Shown piece after piece: positions 33,698 to 42,531 of a DNA stretch of 64,000 nt. Origin of the DNA: CAZYBO01 sp964645205 (GTDB taxonomy: Bacteria; Pseudomonadota; Alphaproteobacteria; Rickettsiales; SXRF01); NCBI GenBank assembly GCA_964645205.1, contig CAZYBO010000004.1, positions 186,001-250,000 on the forward strand, read 5' to 3'. Position 1 is the first letter of the stretch. Each line of letters begins with the position of its first letter. The translations under genes and the position numbers were made by a program. The notes beneath the pieces were generated by a model, which saw only the letters and a program-made list of their open reading frames with translations, made no database searches and had not been told where the DNA came from.

Positions 33698-34411
33698 CTA
33701 CCGGTATGCGTGCAGCGTCTTGCCGTGCGTTTGCAACCAATGACGAGATTCGCGCCAGTGCGGGCACAGCTGGGCTACGACCTGCCAGAACGCCTTGCTA
33801 TGATTCATTTCCACCAAATGCGCGACCTCGTGGCTAACCACGTAGCCCAGCACCTCACGCGGGGCAAGCACCAGCCGCCATGAGAAAGACAGGTTGCCGT
33901 CTTGCGTGCAGCTTCCCCATAGCGAGCTAGTGTCACGGACGGTGATTTTTCGGATACGTTTTTCCACCTGCGCGGCCTGTGCCTGCGCCTGAGGCGTGAT
34001 TTCGTCGCGAGCGAGCGCTCGCAGCCAGTCCTGAAGGCGGCGGGCAAGGAATTCCGGCTCTCCGGGCACGAGTACGCAATCGCCCTCGATCCGCACCACG
34101 CCGCGCCCGCCCGTATGCGCTATGCGGTATCGCGCGCCCAGCAACGGCAGCGTCCCGCCGTCGGCGAACGCGGCTCCCGCGTCGGCGTGGCTGGCGAGCT
34201 GCTGCATGATCCAGCCTCGCTTTTCCTCGATAAAACGTAACCCTTGCCCGATAGCCACATATCGGGGTAAAGTGAGCGTCAGGCACCGGTCGAGCGGCTG
34301 GTAGCGGACGATCATATGCCGCGCCGTTTTATGCTTGCGGATCACCACCGGCACCGATTGATCCGCAGAAGTGAACCAATATTTGGATATATGCAGGGCT
34401 TTACTCATCAT
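33698..34411 (-). CDS. YgjP-type zinc metallopeptidase (SprT/WLM-like, DUF45)
   Basis: The 237-residue product contains the family markers SLWGSCTQDGNLSFSWRL (about 163-180) and the zinc-binding HEVAHLVEMNHSKAFW (HExxH with a downstream His, about 193-208). The N-terminal half is a beta-rich domain. The biological substrate of this family is not established. The two adjacent ATGs at 34411 and 34408 are equally possible starts; neither has a clear ribosome-binding site. Its start is only 9 bp from the divergent dnaG start. The 3' end is 3 bases from xerD. Confidence 0.92.
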   Translation of the reverse strand: MMSKALHISKYWFTSADQSVPVVIRKHKTARHMIVRYQPLDRCLTLTLPRYVAIGQGLRFIEEKRGWIMQQLASHADAGAAFADGGTLPLLGARYRIAHTGGRGVVRIEGDCVLVPGEPEFLARRLQDWLRALARDEITPQAQAQAAQVEKRIRKITVRDTSSLWGSCTQDGNLSFSWRLVLAPREVLGYVVSHEVAHLVEMNHSKAFWQVVAQLCPHWRESRHWLQTHGKTLHAYR

Positions 34412-34420
34412 TAGCGTTAT

Positions 34421-36256
34421 ATGCGATTTCCTCCGTCATTCATAGAGCGTCTGCGCTCGCATTTTCTCCTGTCGGAAATCATCGGCGCGCGCATCGCTAT
34501 TAAGAAAGCGGGACGCGAATACCACGCGTTGTGCCCTTTCCACAACGAAAAATCGCCGTCATTCACCATCAATGACGAAAAAAACTTCTACCATTGTTTC
34601 GGCTGCGGCGAACATGGCGACGCGATCAGCTTCCTCATGAAATACGAGCGGCTGACCTACCCTGAAACGATCGAGCGCTTAAGCAGTGACGCAGGCATCC
34701 CCATGCCGAAGCCCGATCCCATCGAAGCGCGGCGCGCGGACGCGGAAAAAACCATCCACGACGTGCTCGATGCCGCCGCCACATGGTTCGAGCAGCAGCT
34801 TGCCGCCAACGCGCTGCCACAGGATTACCTGAAGAAACGCGGGCTTGCCGCCGATACGCAAAAACAGTTCCGCATCGGTTACGCGCCCGATGGCCGCAAC
34901 GCGCTGCACCAGCATTTGCTGAAGGCCGGATTCCCGCAGCCGCTGCAGGCGCAGGCCGGGCTTATCATCCTGCCCGAAGGCGGCGGCGTGCCGTATGACC
35001 GTTTCCGTGGGCGCGTGATGTTCCCTATCCGCAACGCGTCGGGAAAAATCATCGCGTTCGGCGGACGCCTGATCGTGGATACCGCGAACAGCAAATTGCC
35101 GAAATACCTCAACTCGCCGGAAACGGCGGTGTTCAAAAAAGGCGAGATGCTGTTCAACCTCGACCTCGCTAAGCGCGCCGCGCGCGAGCGCAACATGGCG
35201 GTGGTGATGGAAGGCTACATGGACGTAGTATCCACCGCGCAGGCGGGCGTGGATTACGCGGTAGCGACGCTCGGCACCGCCGTCACGCCCGAACATTTGC
35301 GCCTGCTATGGCAATTGTGCAAGGAGCCGGTGCTGTGTCTAGACGGCGACGCGGCGGGCAAACGCGCGATGGCGCGCGCGGCCGAAATCGTGCTGCCGCT
35401 GCTCAAGCCCGGATGCAGCCTGCGCTTTGCGCTGTTACCGCGCGGCGAAGACCCCGACACGTATATACGCAAGCACGGCAAGGCGAGTTTCGAGGCGATT
35501 GTGAACAATGCGCAGCGTCTGTCGCAGTCGTTGTGGGAAAGCCTATCGCAGCAATACCGCCTCGACATTCCCGAAGGGCTCGCCGCGCTGGAGGACGCAT
35601 GCAAAAAACTCACTGATAAAATCACCGACCCCACCGTGCGGCACGATTACCTCGATTATTTGCGCCGCCAGATTTCCGCCTGCCGCCAGCGCCTGTGGGA
35701 TAAGACGCGCACCAAGGGAAAACCTGTGCAACCGCGATCACCGCAGGTGATGCAGATGATGGTATCGCACCAGTCGGCGGCGCTTGACGCGGTGATCCGC
35801 CAGATGTTTTCCGGCCTGCTTATTTTCCCGGCACTGCTGCATAAAAGCGCGGTGGTGGAAGTGCTATCGCACCTCGACATCCGCAATGCGGGTGTCGATG
35901 CGCTGCGCAATGCGCTGCTTTCCGCCTCCGAACAGCCGGGGATCGATAATCCTGACGCACTGGCCGCCTACCTGCAAACGCAATTGCCCGGCATGGCGCT
36001 TGGCAACATGCTCGGCGAATCGCTCGCCCTGCCCTACCGCCCTAGCCTGACGATCGAGGATGCGTGGCAGTTGTGGAATGAAAATGTTTGCGCTTACCAG
36101 CTTGAGCATTTGCAGCTCGAATTGAAGGAACTGCAGGAAAGCGCCGGGGCGTCGCTCGACGAAGCCAGTTACCAACGAATGATTGAAACACAAAAAGCGC
36201 TTGAAAAAGCGCAATTATCCCGCCAATTCGCCCCCAACGAACCCGACGCCGCATAA
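34421..36256 (+). CDS. dnaG: DNA primase (DnaG)
   Basis: DnaG makes RNA primers for replication. The 611-residue product has the N-terminal CHC2 zinc finger (Cys38, His41, Cys59, Cys62, in ALCPFHNEKSPSF and CFGCGEHGDAISF), the RNA polymerase core with the GRVMFPIRNASGKIIAFGGR and PKYLNSPETAVFKKGEMLF blocks, and the TOPRIM motifs VVMEGYMDVV (about 261) and EPVLCLDGDAAGKRAM (about 302-317). The C-terminal part is the DnaB-binding domain. The next gene is rpoD, keeping the order of the classical macromolecular synthesis operon. The start is unusual in lying only 9 bp from a divergent start. Confidence 0.97.
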   Translation: MRFPPSFIERLRSHFLLSEIIGARIAIKKAGREYHALCPFHNEKSPSFTINDEKNFYHCFGCGEHGDAISFLMKYERLTYPETIERLSSDAGIPMPKPDPIEARRADAEKTIHDVLDAAATWFEQQLAANALPQDYLKKRGLAADTQKQFRIGYAPDGRNALHQHLLKAGFPQPLQAQAGLIILPEGGGVPYDRFRGRVMFPIRNASGKIIAFGGRLIVDTANSKLPKYLNSPETAVFKKGEMLFNLDLAKRAARERNMAVVMEGYMDVVSTAQAGVDYAVATLGTAVTPEHLRLLWQLCKEPVLCLDGDAAGKRAMARAAEIVLPLLKPGCSLRFALLPRGEDPDTYIRKHGKASFEAIVNNAQRLSQSLWESLSQQYRLDIPEGLAALEDACKKLTDKITDPTVRHDYLDYLRRQISACRQRLWDKTRTKGKPVQPRSPQVMQMMVSHQSAALDAVIRQMFSGLLIFPALLHKSAVVEVLSHLDIRNAGVDALRNALLSASEQPGIDNPDALAAYLQTQLPGMALGNMLGESLALPYRPSLTIEDAWQLWNENVCAYQLEHLQLELKELQESAGASLDEASYQRMIETQKALEKAQLSRQFAPNEPDAA

Positions 36257-36424
36257 GGGCATGCTAATTAACCATTGAAAAAAATAAAATTTGCCTTATT
36301 TCTAGCATGTTTACAATTCCGTTTGGCTGGCGGCAGGCATTAGAAATACCCTTTATATATCAGTTTATTGTTTGTGACGTTGTGAAAACGTCTTAGGCAA
36401 ACCATTATTTAAGGATCGCGATCA
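36257..36424 (+). promoter_or_regulatory. dnaG-rpoD spacer with leader hairpin
   Basis: This 168-bp AT-rich spacer probably holds an rpoD promoter (TTTATATAT near 36350-36360 could be a -10 region). A 6-bp hairpin GACGTT-GTGAA-AACGTC lies at 36376-36392 in the leader, and AAGGA at about 36411 serves the rpoD ATG. TTAACCAT (36268-36275) matches a CtrA half-site but may be chance. No terminator for dnaG is clear, so read-through is possible. Confidence 0.5.
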
Positions 36425-38722
36425 ATGGCTCAAAAACGCGCACTCAAAAGCAAGAACGCCCCCGCAAAAAAGAAAAAGCGCCTTGCCGCGCCGACAAAAA
36501 AACCTGTCGTGAAAAAGAAGCTGCCCGTAAAAAGCAAGCCCAAGGCGAAACCCGCGAAGGCTAAAGCGAAAAACGTTGCCAGAGCCACCGTAAAGCCTGT
36601 AAAGAAGCAGGCCGCCGCCAAAACCGCGCCCAAGCCGAAACCAAAACCCATCACGGCCAAACCGCAACCCGCCCCGCAGAGCAAGACGCCTGCGGCAAGG
36701 CATCAGGAGATCATAGTGAAGAACGGTAAACCCACAAAAAAAATAGCCGAAAAAAAATCGGCCGCTAAGCCCGCTAAAAAAGACAGCACGAAAAAAGAAT
36801 CCTCCAAAGAAGAATTGCAACAGGCCGTCGTCCGCAAGTTGATTGCGCTCGGAAAGGCGCGCGGTTTCATTACTTATGACGAATTGAACGCTATCCTGCC
36901 GTCGGACGAATTTTCGCCGGAAGTGATCGACGCCGCGATCAGCGCGCTGGCACAGGTAGACATCACCGTCACCGAAGAAGGTGCGCCGGTCGACCCTGCG
37001 GATGCGCCTGCGGAAGTGGATGCGGAAGAAGTGGAAAATGTCGGCCGCTCCGACGATCCGGTGCGCATGTATCTGCGCGAGATGGGTAACGTGGAATTAC
37101 TATCGCGCGAAGGCGAAATCGAAATCGCCAAGCGCATCGAATCCGGCCGCGAAGTGGTTATCAGCGCATTGTGCGAATGCCCGCTGGTGATGAAGGAAAT
37201 TCTCTCCTGGCGCGATGAGCTGGACGCAGGCACGATGTTGCTGCGCGACATCATCGATCTTGATGCGACCTACGGCGCAGGCAGCGAAACCGGCATGATC
37301 CCGGCAGCCGCAGCCGTCGCAGCGCCCGTCGTCAAAGCGGTCGAAGAAGAGGACGAGGACGAAGAAGACGAGGACGGCGACGAAGACGAAGAAAGCGAAG
37401 AAGGCGAAAAAGCCGCGCCGGAAGAAGATTTCGCCGAGGACGAAGATGACGGCACCGTGTCGCTGCTCGCCATGGAAAGCGCGCTGAAACCGCAGATATT
37501 AGAAACGCTCGACCAGTTCGCCAAGATCAGCAAAAAAATGCGTTCGCTGCAGGAAAAGCGCCTGACCAAATCGTTCGGTGAAGGCAAGTACAGCAAGGAA
37601 GACGAGAAACTCTACCAAAAGCTCCATCACGATCTCGTGGAGCTGATGATGGGCATGCGCTTCACCATCCACCGCGTCGAGAAACTCATCCACAAGCTCT
37701 ACGATCTCAACCGCCGCCTGATGATGCTCGAAGGCAAATTACTGCGCCTCGCGGAAGGCTACAAAATCAACCGCAAGCTGTTCATCGAGGCCTATATCGG
37801 CAGCGAACTCGACCCGGGCTGGGTCAAGCGCGTAGCCGCTCGCACCGACAAGGGATGGAAAGAATTCATCGCCAAGGACATCGCGGAAATCGAATCGATC
37901 CGCAAGGAAGTCGCGACCATGGCCGAAGCGGTGGGACTCGACATCGGCGAATTCAAGCGCATGATCCTCGCAGTGCAAAAAGGCGAGCGCGAAACCAACC
38001 GCGCGAAGAAAGAAATGATCGAAGCGAATTTGCGCCTCGTGATTTCCATCGCCAAGAAATACACCAACCGCGGATTGCAATTTCTCGACCTGATTCAGGA
38101 AGGCAATATCGGCCTGATGAAGGCGGTGGATAAGTTTGAATACCGCCGTGGCTATAAATTCTCCACCTACGCAACATGGTGGATACGTCAGGCCATCACG
38201 CGCTCGATCGCGGATCAGGCGCGCACCATCCGTATCCCCGTACACATGATCGAAACGATCAACAAGATCGTGCGCACCAGCCGCCAGATGCTGCACGAAA
38301 TCGGCCGCGAGCCGACGCCGGAAGAATTGGCCGAACGCTTGGTGATGCCGCTGGACAAGGTACGCAAGGTGATGAAAATCGCCAAGGAGCCGGTGTCGCT
38401 GGAAACCCCGATCGGCGACGAGGAAGATTCGCATCTGGGCGATTTCATCGAAGATAAAAACGCCGTGCTGCCGCTCGACGCCGCCATCCAAAGCAACCTG
38501 CGTGAAACCACCACGCGCATCCTCGCCTCCCTCACCCCACGTGAAGAACGCGTGCTGCGCATGCGCTTTGGCATCGGCATGAACACCGACCACACGCTTG
38601 AAGAAGTAGGCCAGCAATTCTCGGTGACGCGCGAACGCATCCGCCAGATCGAAGCGAAAGCGCTGCGCAAGCTGAAACACCCGAGCCGCTCGCGCAAACT
38701 CAGGAGCTTCTTGGATTATTGA
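36425..38722 (+). CDS. rpoD: Primary sigma factor RpoD (sigma-70) with long Lys/Ala/Pro-rich N-terminal extension
   Basis: The housekeeping sigma factor, 765 residues. Residues 1-125 are a Lys/Ala/Pro-rich, histone-H1-like extension. Region 1.1 follows (about 128-180, GKARGFITYDELNAILPSDE), then region 1.2 (DDPVRMYLREMGNVELLSRE, about 213-232), a non-conserved region with a long acidic stretch (about 305-345), region 2 (about 532-610, with GLQFLDLIQEGNIGLMKAVD and YATWWIRQAITRSIADQART), region 3, and region 4 with the HTH (about 703-765, VTRERIRQIEAKALRKLKHP). The ATG at 36425 is served by AAGGA. An in-frame GTG at 36716 also has a good ribosome-binding site and would give a 668-residue form without most of the extension. 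Confidence 0.97.
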   Translation: MAQKRALKSKNAPAKKKKRLAAPTKKPVVKKKLPVKSKPKAKPAKAKAKNVARATVKPVKKQAAAKTAPKPKPKPITAKPQPAPQSKTPAARHQEIIVKNGKPTKKIAEKKSAAKPAKKDSTKKESSKEELQQAVVRKLIALGKARGFITYDELNAILPSDEFSPEVIDAAISALAQVDITVTEEGAPVDPADAPAEVDAEEVENVGRSDDPVRMYLREMGNVELLSREGEIEIAKRIESGREVVISALCECPLVMKEILSWRDELDAGTMLLRDIIDLDATYGAGSETGMIPAAAAVAAPVVKAVEEEDEDEEDEDGDEDEESEEGEKAAPEEDFAEDEDDGTVSLLAMESALKPQILETLDQFAKISKKMRSLQEKRLTKSFGEGKYSKEDEKLYQKLHHDLVELMMGMRFTIHRVEKLIHKLYDLNRRLMMLEGKLLRLAEGYKINRKLFIEAYIGSELDPGWVKRVAARTDKGWKEFIAKDIAEIESIRKEVATMAEAVGLDIGEFKRMILAVQKGERETNRAKKEMIEANLRLVISIAKKYTNRGLQFLDLIQEGNIGLMKAVDKFEYRRGYKFSTYATWWIRQAITRSIADQARTIRIPVHMIETINKIVRTSRQMLHEIGREPTPEELAERLVMPLDKVRKVMKIAKEPVSLETPIGDEEDSHLGDFIEDKNAVLPLDAAIQSNLRETTTRILASLTPREERVLRMRFGIGMNTDHTLEEVGQQFSVTRERIRQIEAKALRKLKHPSRSRKLRSFLDY
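36705..36718 (+). promoter_or_regulatory. Internal ribosome-binding site and GTG within rpoD
   Basis: AGGAGA (36705-36710) is followed after 5 bases by GTG (36716-36718) in the rpoD frame. It is stronger than the site before the annotated ATG. It may be the true or a second start. Confidence 0.45.
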
Positions 38723-38943
38723 TGTCCGCCATCGACCTGAAAAAATGGAAGCGCAGCAGCGAAGGGTTCACCTCGCCCGCCCTGCCGCCACCGTTATTCA
38801 AGGAACAGAAGGGCGTGCTCATCCGCGAAAAGATTTTTGCTGAATTCGACGACAAGCGGCGTATGATCAAAATCCTCATCAACGACAAGGCTGCCAAGGG
38901 CAATGAGGAAAAACTCGAACGCCTCGGTTGGATTAAGGGATAG
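38722..38943 (+). CDS. Small unknown protein (73 residues) between rpoD and NDUFA12 gene
   Basis: The product begins MSAIDLKKWKRSSEGFTSPA and continues with LPPPLFKEQKGVLIREKIFA, a basic core and the end LERLGWIKG. It is hydrophilic and very basic, with no signal peptide or known motif. The ATG at 38722 shares one base with the rpoD stop (TGATG), and the NDUFA12 gene starts 3 bases after its own stop, so all three are probably one transcript with coupled translation. Function is unknown. Confidence 0.7.
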   Translation: MSAIDLKKWKRSSEGFTSPALPPPLFKEQKGVLIREKIFAEFDDKRRMIKILINDKAAKGNEEKLERLGWIKG

Positions 38944-38946
38944 ACC

Positions 38947-39300
38947 ATGACCATCACCACGCGCATTTTCACGTATTTCCGCGGCAGGCTCGTCGGCAAG
39001 GACGCGTTCGGCAACAAATACTACCGCGAACGCCGCATACCGGCAAACCGCCGCGAAAAACGCTGGGTAATATTCCACGGCAAGGCGGAACCCACGAAAG
39101 TTCCCCCCGAATGGCACGGCTGGCTGCATTACACGCATAACAATCCGCCTGCTGAACGCGCGATTCGCCACTATGCCTGGGAAAAACCGCATTTGCCGAA
39201 CTTAACCGGCACGCCCGGCGCCTACGTCCCGCCCGGCCATTTGCTGCGCGGCGGCAAGCGCGCGGAAGCCACGGCGGACTATGAGTCGTGGAAGCCCTAA
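38947..39300 (+). CDS. NADH:ubiquinone oxidoreductase NDUFA12-family protein
   Basis: A small accessory protein of respiratory complex I, shared by alphaproteobacteria and mitochondria (mitochondrial NDUFA12/B17.2). The 117-residue product has the family blocks FTYFRGRLVGKDAFGNKYY (about 8-26), REKRWVIFHGKAEPTKVPPE (about 36-55) and WHGWLHYTHNNPP (about 56-68), ending in a Pro/Gly-rich tail with YVPPGHLLRGGKRA. It is encoded apart from the nuo operon, as usual. It closes the dnaG-rpoD gene string and lies 4 bases from the convergent UbiA-family gene. Confidence 0.95.
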   Translation: MTITTRIFTYFRGRLVGKDAFGNKYYRERRIPANRREKRWVIFHGKAEPTKVPPEWHGWLHYTHNNPPAERAIRHYAWEKPHLPNLTGTPGAYVPPGHLLRGGKRAEATADYESWKP

Positions 39301-39304
39301 CAAC

Positions 39305-40162
39305 CTAGCTGAACATAATCGCCAGCGTCACCGCCAGCCATGCGAATGCGTTGGCCAGTTGCAGCTTGTCTTTGAATAAGATGGCCTCCGGCTCGCCGCC
39401 CTTGCCGTACACATAGATCGATTGCAGGTAGCGGAACAGGCCAAACGCCACGAACCCCACCGTGTAGATCATCTCCGTTTTGCCGATGCGGGTTGCGACT
39501 TCGGCGGCGTAGATGGCGTAGGTCATCAGCGCGCTGCCGGCGGAAATCACCAGCATGCGGTCGAGCAGGTTACGGTTGTAATGGCGCAGGTTTGCGCGGG
39601 CGCGGGCATATTCCTCGAATCCCAGCTCATGGTACCGTTTGCCGCAGGCAAGGAACAGCGCGAGCAAGAACGTGGCGAGCACGATCCATGGTGAAATCCG
39701 TACATCCAGCGCATAGCCGCCCATCAGCACGCGCAGCACGTAGCAGAAGGCGATAAAGAAAATATCGATGATGGCGATCTGCTTGAGATAAAACGTGTAG
39801 AGCACGTTCAGCCCGACATACACCATCGCCACCGCCGCGCACGGCGCAGGCAGGCGCAGCAGCAGCATGCCCGCGAGCACGGCGAACCCGCACAGCATCG
39901 CCAGCGCCACCGCGACCGGCAGCCGCCCCGACGCCAGCGGCCGGTGTTTTTTCACCGGGTGCGTACGGTCTTCGGCTACATCCTGCACATCGTTGATGAT
40001 ATAGACGCAACAAGACATACACAGAAAGCACAACGCCGCCTCCAGCGAAATTTTCCACGCCAGCGGCTGCGTAAACAGCCCGGCGAAGAACATCGGCGCC
40101 AGCACGAAGCCGTTTTTTATCCATTGCCGCGGGCGTAGCAGCCTGATTGCCGGAGAGATCAT
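39305..40162 (-). CDS. UbiA-family prenyltransferase (decaprenyl-phosphate phosphoribosyltransferase-like)
   Basis: An integral membrane enzyme of the UbiA superfamily, 285 residues, about eight to nine membrane segments. The first Asp-rich motif NDVQDVAEDRTHPVKKHRPL (about 56-75) with the HPxKxxRPLASG tail is that of decaprenyl-phosphate phosphoribosyltransferases, which make the DPPR precursor of decaprenyl-phosphoryl-arabinose; the second motif region is GKRYHELGFEEYARAR (about 186-201). Such genes in Proteobacteria often belong to surface polysaccharide pathways, but no such genes flank it here. A quinone or heme prenyltransferase role is less likely. Confidence 0.85.
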   Translation of the reverse strand: MISPAIRLLRPRQWIKNGFVLAPMFFAGLFTQPLAWKISLEAALCFLCMSCCVYIINDVQDVAEDRTHPVKKHRPLASGRLPVAVALAMLCGFAVLAGMLLLRLPAPCAAVAMVYVGLNVLYTFYLKQIAIIDIFFIAFCYVLRVLMGGYALDVRISPWIVLATFLLALFLACGKRYHELGFEEYARARANLRHYNRNLLDRMLVISAGSALMTYAIYAAEVATRIGKTEMIYTVGFVAFGLFRYLQSIYVYGKGGEPEAILFKDKLQLANAFAWLAVTLAIMFS

Positions 40163-40264
40163 AGGATTGTTTTACCGGATGTTGCGGTTTTTTGCTTTGA
40201 AAACATTTCTTTTTTGCTATTGATTGCAGTCAGTGACAAGAAAAAAGGTGGAAAAGGCCTGACC

Positions 40265-40741
40265 ATGCAGAAAAATATCCTCGAAACGCTAATGGGCGCC
40301 ATCGTGTTGCTGGTGGCAGGCGCGTTCCTGACCTTCGCTTACGAAGGCAGCCAGATGCGCGTGGATGACGGCTACAAGGTCACCACCGCTTTCTCCAACG
40401 CGTCGGGCATTGCGCTCGGCAGCGACGTACGCATCGGCGGCGTGAAAGTGGGTGTGGTGTCCGACCTCACGCTCGACCCGCAGACCTACAAGGCGGTGGC
40501 CACCATGCAGATCCGTAAAGATACGCTGGTGCCGAAAGATTCCTCGGCTTCCATCGTAAGCAGCGGGCTTCTTGGCGATAAATATGTGCAACTCACCCCC
40601 GGCGGCGACGAAAAGATGCTCGCAGACGGCGGCGTGATCAAGTTCAACCAGTCGGCGGTCAACCTCGAAGAAATGATCGGAAAATTCATGTTCAGCGGCG
40701 GCGGGGTGGACAAGGATGAGAAACAACCCGCCGGGGAATAG
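40265..40741 (+). CDS. mlaD: MlaD, MCE-domain lipid transport protein
   Basis: MlaD forms the hexameric periplasmic ring of the MlaFEDB complex that moves phospholipids between the membranes. The 158-residue product has one N-terminal membrane segment (NILETLMGAIVLLVAGAFLT, about 3-22) and one MCE domain (about 38-118, with SGIALGSDVRIGGVKVGVV and GLLGDKYVQLTPGGDE). The ATG at 40265 is preferred over the upstream start at 40214, because MQKNILET is the usual family start. mlaE and mlaF are not here. The DUF2155 gene overlaps it by 26 bases, a pair often seen next to the NDUFA12 gene in alphaproteobacteria. Confidence 0.94.
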   Translation: MQKNILETLMGAIVLLVAGAFLTFAYEGSQMRVDDGYKVTTAFSNASGIALGSDVRIGGVKVGVVSDLTLDPQTYKAVATMQIRKDTLVPKDSSASIVSSGLLGDKYVQLTPGGDEKMLADGGVIKFNQSAVNLEEMIGKFMFSGGGVDKDEKQPAGE

Positions 40742-41180
40742 CGTGCGCGCCCCCCTCGCCCTGCTGCTTTGCCTTGCGGCATTTTCTTTCACGGCCGGTG
40801 CAGCCGATATTGAGGTTACCGATACGCCGCCGCCGGTAGTCGCGCCACAGCCGCAATACAACACCATCGTACTGCAGGGATTGAACAAGGTCACAGGCCA
40901 TATTTCCAAACTCGATGGCCCTTTGGGTTCTGCGCTGCGCTTTGGGAACATCGAGATCGTCGCGCGCAAATGCTGGAAAGCCCCGCCGGAAGACCGGCCG
41001 GAAAACGCCGCCTTGCTGGATATTTCCGAACTGAAACAGGGCGAAGCGCCGCAGTCGATTTTCCTCGGCTGGATGTTTTCCTCCAGCCCTGGCCTGTCCG
41101 GGCTGGAACACCCGGTTTACGACATCACCGTGCTGGCCTGCGAAGAGCGGAAAGAGCCGGAAAAAGAAGATTCCAAATAA
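40716..41180 (+). CDS. DUF2155 family exported protein
   Basis: The 154-residue product has a signal peptide (about 1-29, APLALLLCLAAFSFTAGAAD) and the DUF2155 core: LQGLNKVTGHISKLDGPLGS (about 53-72), ARKCWKAPPEDRPENAALLD (about 83-102), IFLGWMFSSSPGLSGLEHPV (about 114-133) and VYDITVLAC. Two conserved Cys could form a disulfide. It is a periplasmic protein of unknown function typical of alphaproteobacteria. It overlaps mlaD by 26 bases, which suggests a shared envelope role. Confidence 0.93.
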   Translation: MRNNPPGNSVRAPLALLLCLAAFSFTAGAADIEVTDTPPPVVAPQPQYNTIVLQGLNKVTGHISKLDGPLGSALRFGNIEIVARKCWKAPPEDRPENAALLDISELKQGEAPQSIFLGWMFSSSPGLSGLEHPVYDITVLACEERKEPEKEDSK

Positions 41181-41193
41181 TCGCTCAGGCAAT

Positions 41194-42252
41194 CTAGCCG
41201 TCGACACCGACAGCCTGAGAAATATGCGTAAACCCGTCGCGCTCCAGCAGTTCTACCAATCCCGACTGGATGGCGGGGATCAGCGCGAAGCCCTGATAGA
41301 CTAGCGCGGTGTAGAGCTGCACGAGGGTAGCGCCCGCGCGAATTTTTATATAGGCGTCTTCAGCCGATGCGATGCCGCCGGTGCCGATAAGCGGAATTTT
41401 TCCCCCGATAAGACGGTGGAAATCCCGGAGCGCTTCGGTGGAACGCGTAAAGACCGGTTTGCCGGAAAGCCCGCCCTGCTCCCCGTTATAGCGGCTGATG
41501 AGATGCGGGCGCGCAAGCGTGGTGTTGCTTACGATCAGCCCGTCCATACCGGATTCCAGCACGCTTTGCGCGATATCTTCCTTTTCCTGCGCGTCAAGAT
41601 CAGGCGCGACCTTCAGCAGCATAGGCGTTTTGCGTTTGTGCGCGCGGGCGCAGCCTTCGCCGGTTTCGCGCAACGCGGTCAGGAGCTCAACCAGTGCCTC
41701 GCGCTTTTGCAGCGCGCGCAGGCCGGGCGTGTTGGGTGAGGAAATATTGACGGTGATGTAATCGGCATAGGGATACACCGCCATTACGCCTTGCGCATAA
41801 TCGGCCACCGCGTCGGTCGCGTCTTTATTCTTGCCGATATTCGCGCCTACTATGCCTCTCGATTTATCGTGCGCGCCGATATTGGCGATGAACGTTGCGA
41901 GCCCTTCATTGTTAAAACCCAGCCGGTTGATGACCGCCTCGTCCTCGCGCAGGCGGAAAATGCGCGGGCGCGGATTGCCCGGCTGCGGCAGCGGCGTCAC
42001 CGTTCCTGCCTCGACGAAACCGAATCCCTGCGCGATCAACGCATCGACGGCTTCGGCGTTTTTGTCGAACCCGGCGGCAAGCCCCACGGGATTGGGAAAT
42101 TCCAGGCCTAAGGTTTTGACCGCAAGCGCGGGGTGACTAAACGCCGCTTGCTTTGGCAGCAGGCGGTGGCGCAACGCGAACAAACCGAGGCGGTGGGCGG
42201 CTTCCGGCGGCAGCGCGTGCAGCAGCGGCTTCATGAGCGGATAGATTTGCAT
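41194..42252 (-). CDS. pyrD: Dihydroorotate dehydrogenase, quinone-dependent (class 2)
   Basis: PyrD oxidises dihydroorotate to orotate with quinone as acceptor, in pyrimidine synthesis at the inner membrane. The 352-residue product has the class 2 N-terminal membrane-binding helices (YPLMKPLLHALPPEAAHRL), FMN-site motifs NPVGLAAGFDKNAEA (about 54-68) and VNISSPNTPGLRALQKR with the catalytic Ser (about 168-184), VSNTTLARP (about 240), and LIGTGGIASAEDAYIKIRAG. It is 9 bases downstream of the small exported-protein gene, so the two are probably one operon. Confidence 0.96.
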   Translation of the reverse strand: MQIYPLMKPLLHALPPEAAHRLGLFALRHRLLPKQAAFSHPALAVKTLGLEFPNPVGLAAGFDKNAEAVDALIAQGFGFVEAGTVTPLPQPGNPRPRIFRLREDEAVINRLGFNNEGLATFIANIGAHDKSRGIVGANIGKNKDATDAVADYAQGVMAVYPYADYITVNISSPNTPGLRALQKREALVELLTALRETGEGCARAHKRKTPMLLKVAPDLDAQEKEDIAQSVLESGMDGLIVSNTTLARPHLISRYNGEQGGLSGKPVFTRSTEALRDFHRLIGGKIPLIGTGGIASAEDAYIKIRAGATLVQLYTALVYQGFALIPAIQSGLVELLERDGFTHISQAVGVDG

Positions 42253-42261
42253 GGCGCCAAT

Positions 42262-42531
42262 CTAATCGTGCGCAGGATAAATGGAAAGAAGGAGTTTCGC
42301 CTGCTCCTGCGTCATGGACGAAGGCGCTGTGGATCGTACTGGCTCGAGTTTTTCCTTCGGATGCGTTGCCAGCGGCTTTACGGGACGGGCTTGATACGCA
42401 AACGGCCGCGTGACATGCGGCACGGAAAGCGGCATGAACCGCGCCGCTTTTTCCGGCGTGGCCGCATCCGTTCCGGCCATCGCCGGAAAACAGGCGCACA
42501 GGCAGGCGAACATGACGAGAATATTTTTCAT
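42262..42531 (-). CDS. Small exported protein (89 residues), unknown
   Basis: The product has a clear signal peptide (MKNILVMFACLCACFPAMAG), then a Pro/Ala/Lys-rich tail without known domain (PHVTRPFAYQARPVKPLATH) and a C-terminal helix SMTQEQAKLLLSIYP. It is probably periplasmic. A Cys near the cleavage region (ACLCACFPAMAG) does not form a clear lipobox. pyrD starts 9 bases downstream of its stop. Function is unknown. Confidence 0.6.
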   Translation of the reverse strand: MKNILVMFACLCACFPAMAGTDAATPEKAARFMPLSVPHVTRPFAYQARPVKPLATHPKEKLEPVRSTAPSSMTQEQAKLLLSIYPAHD

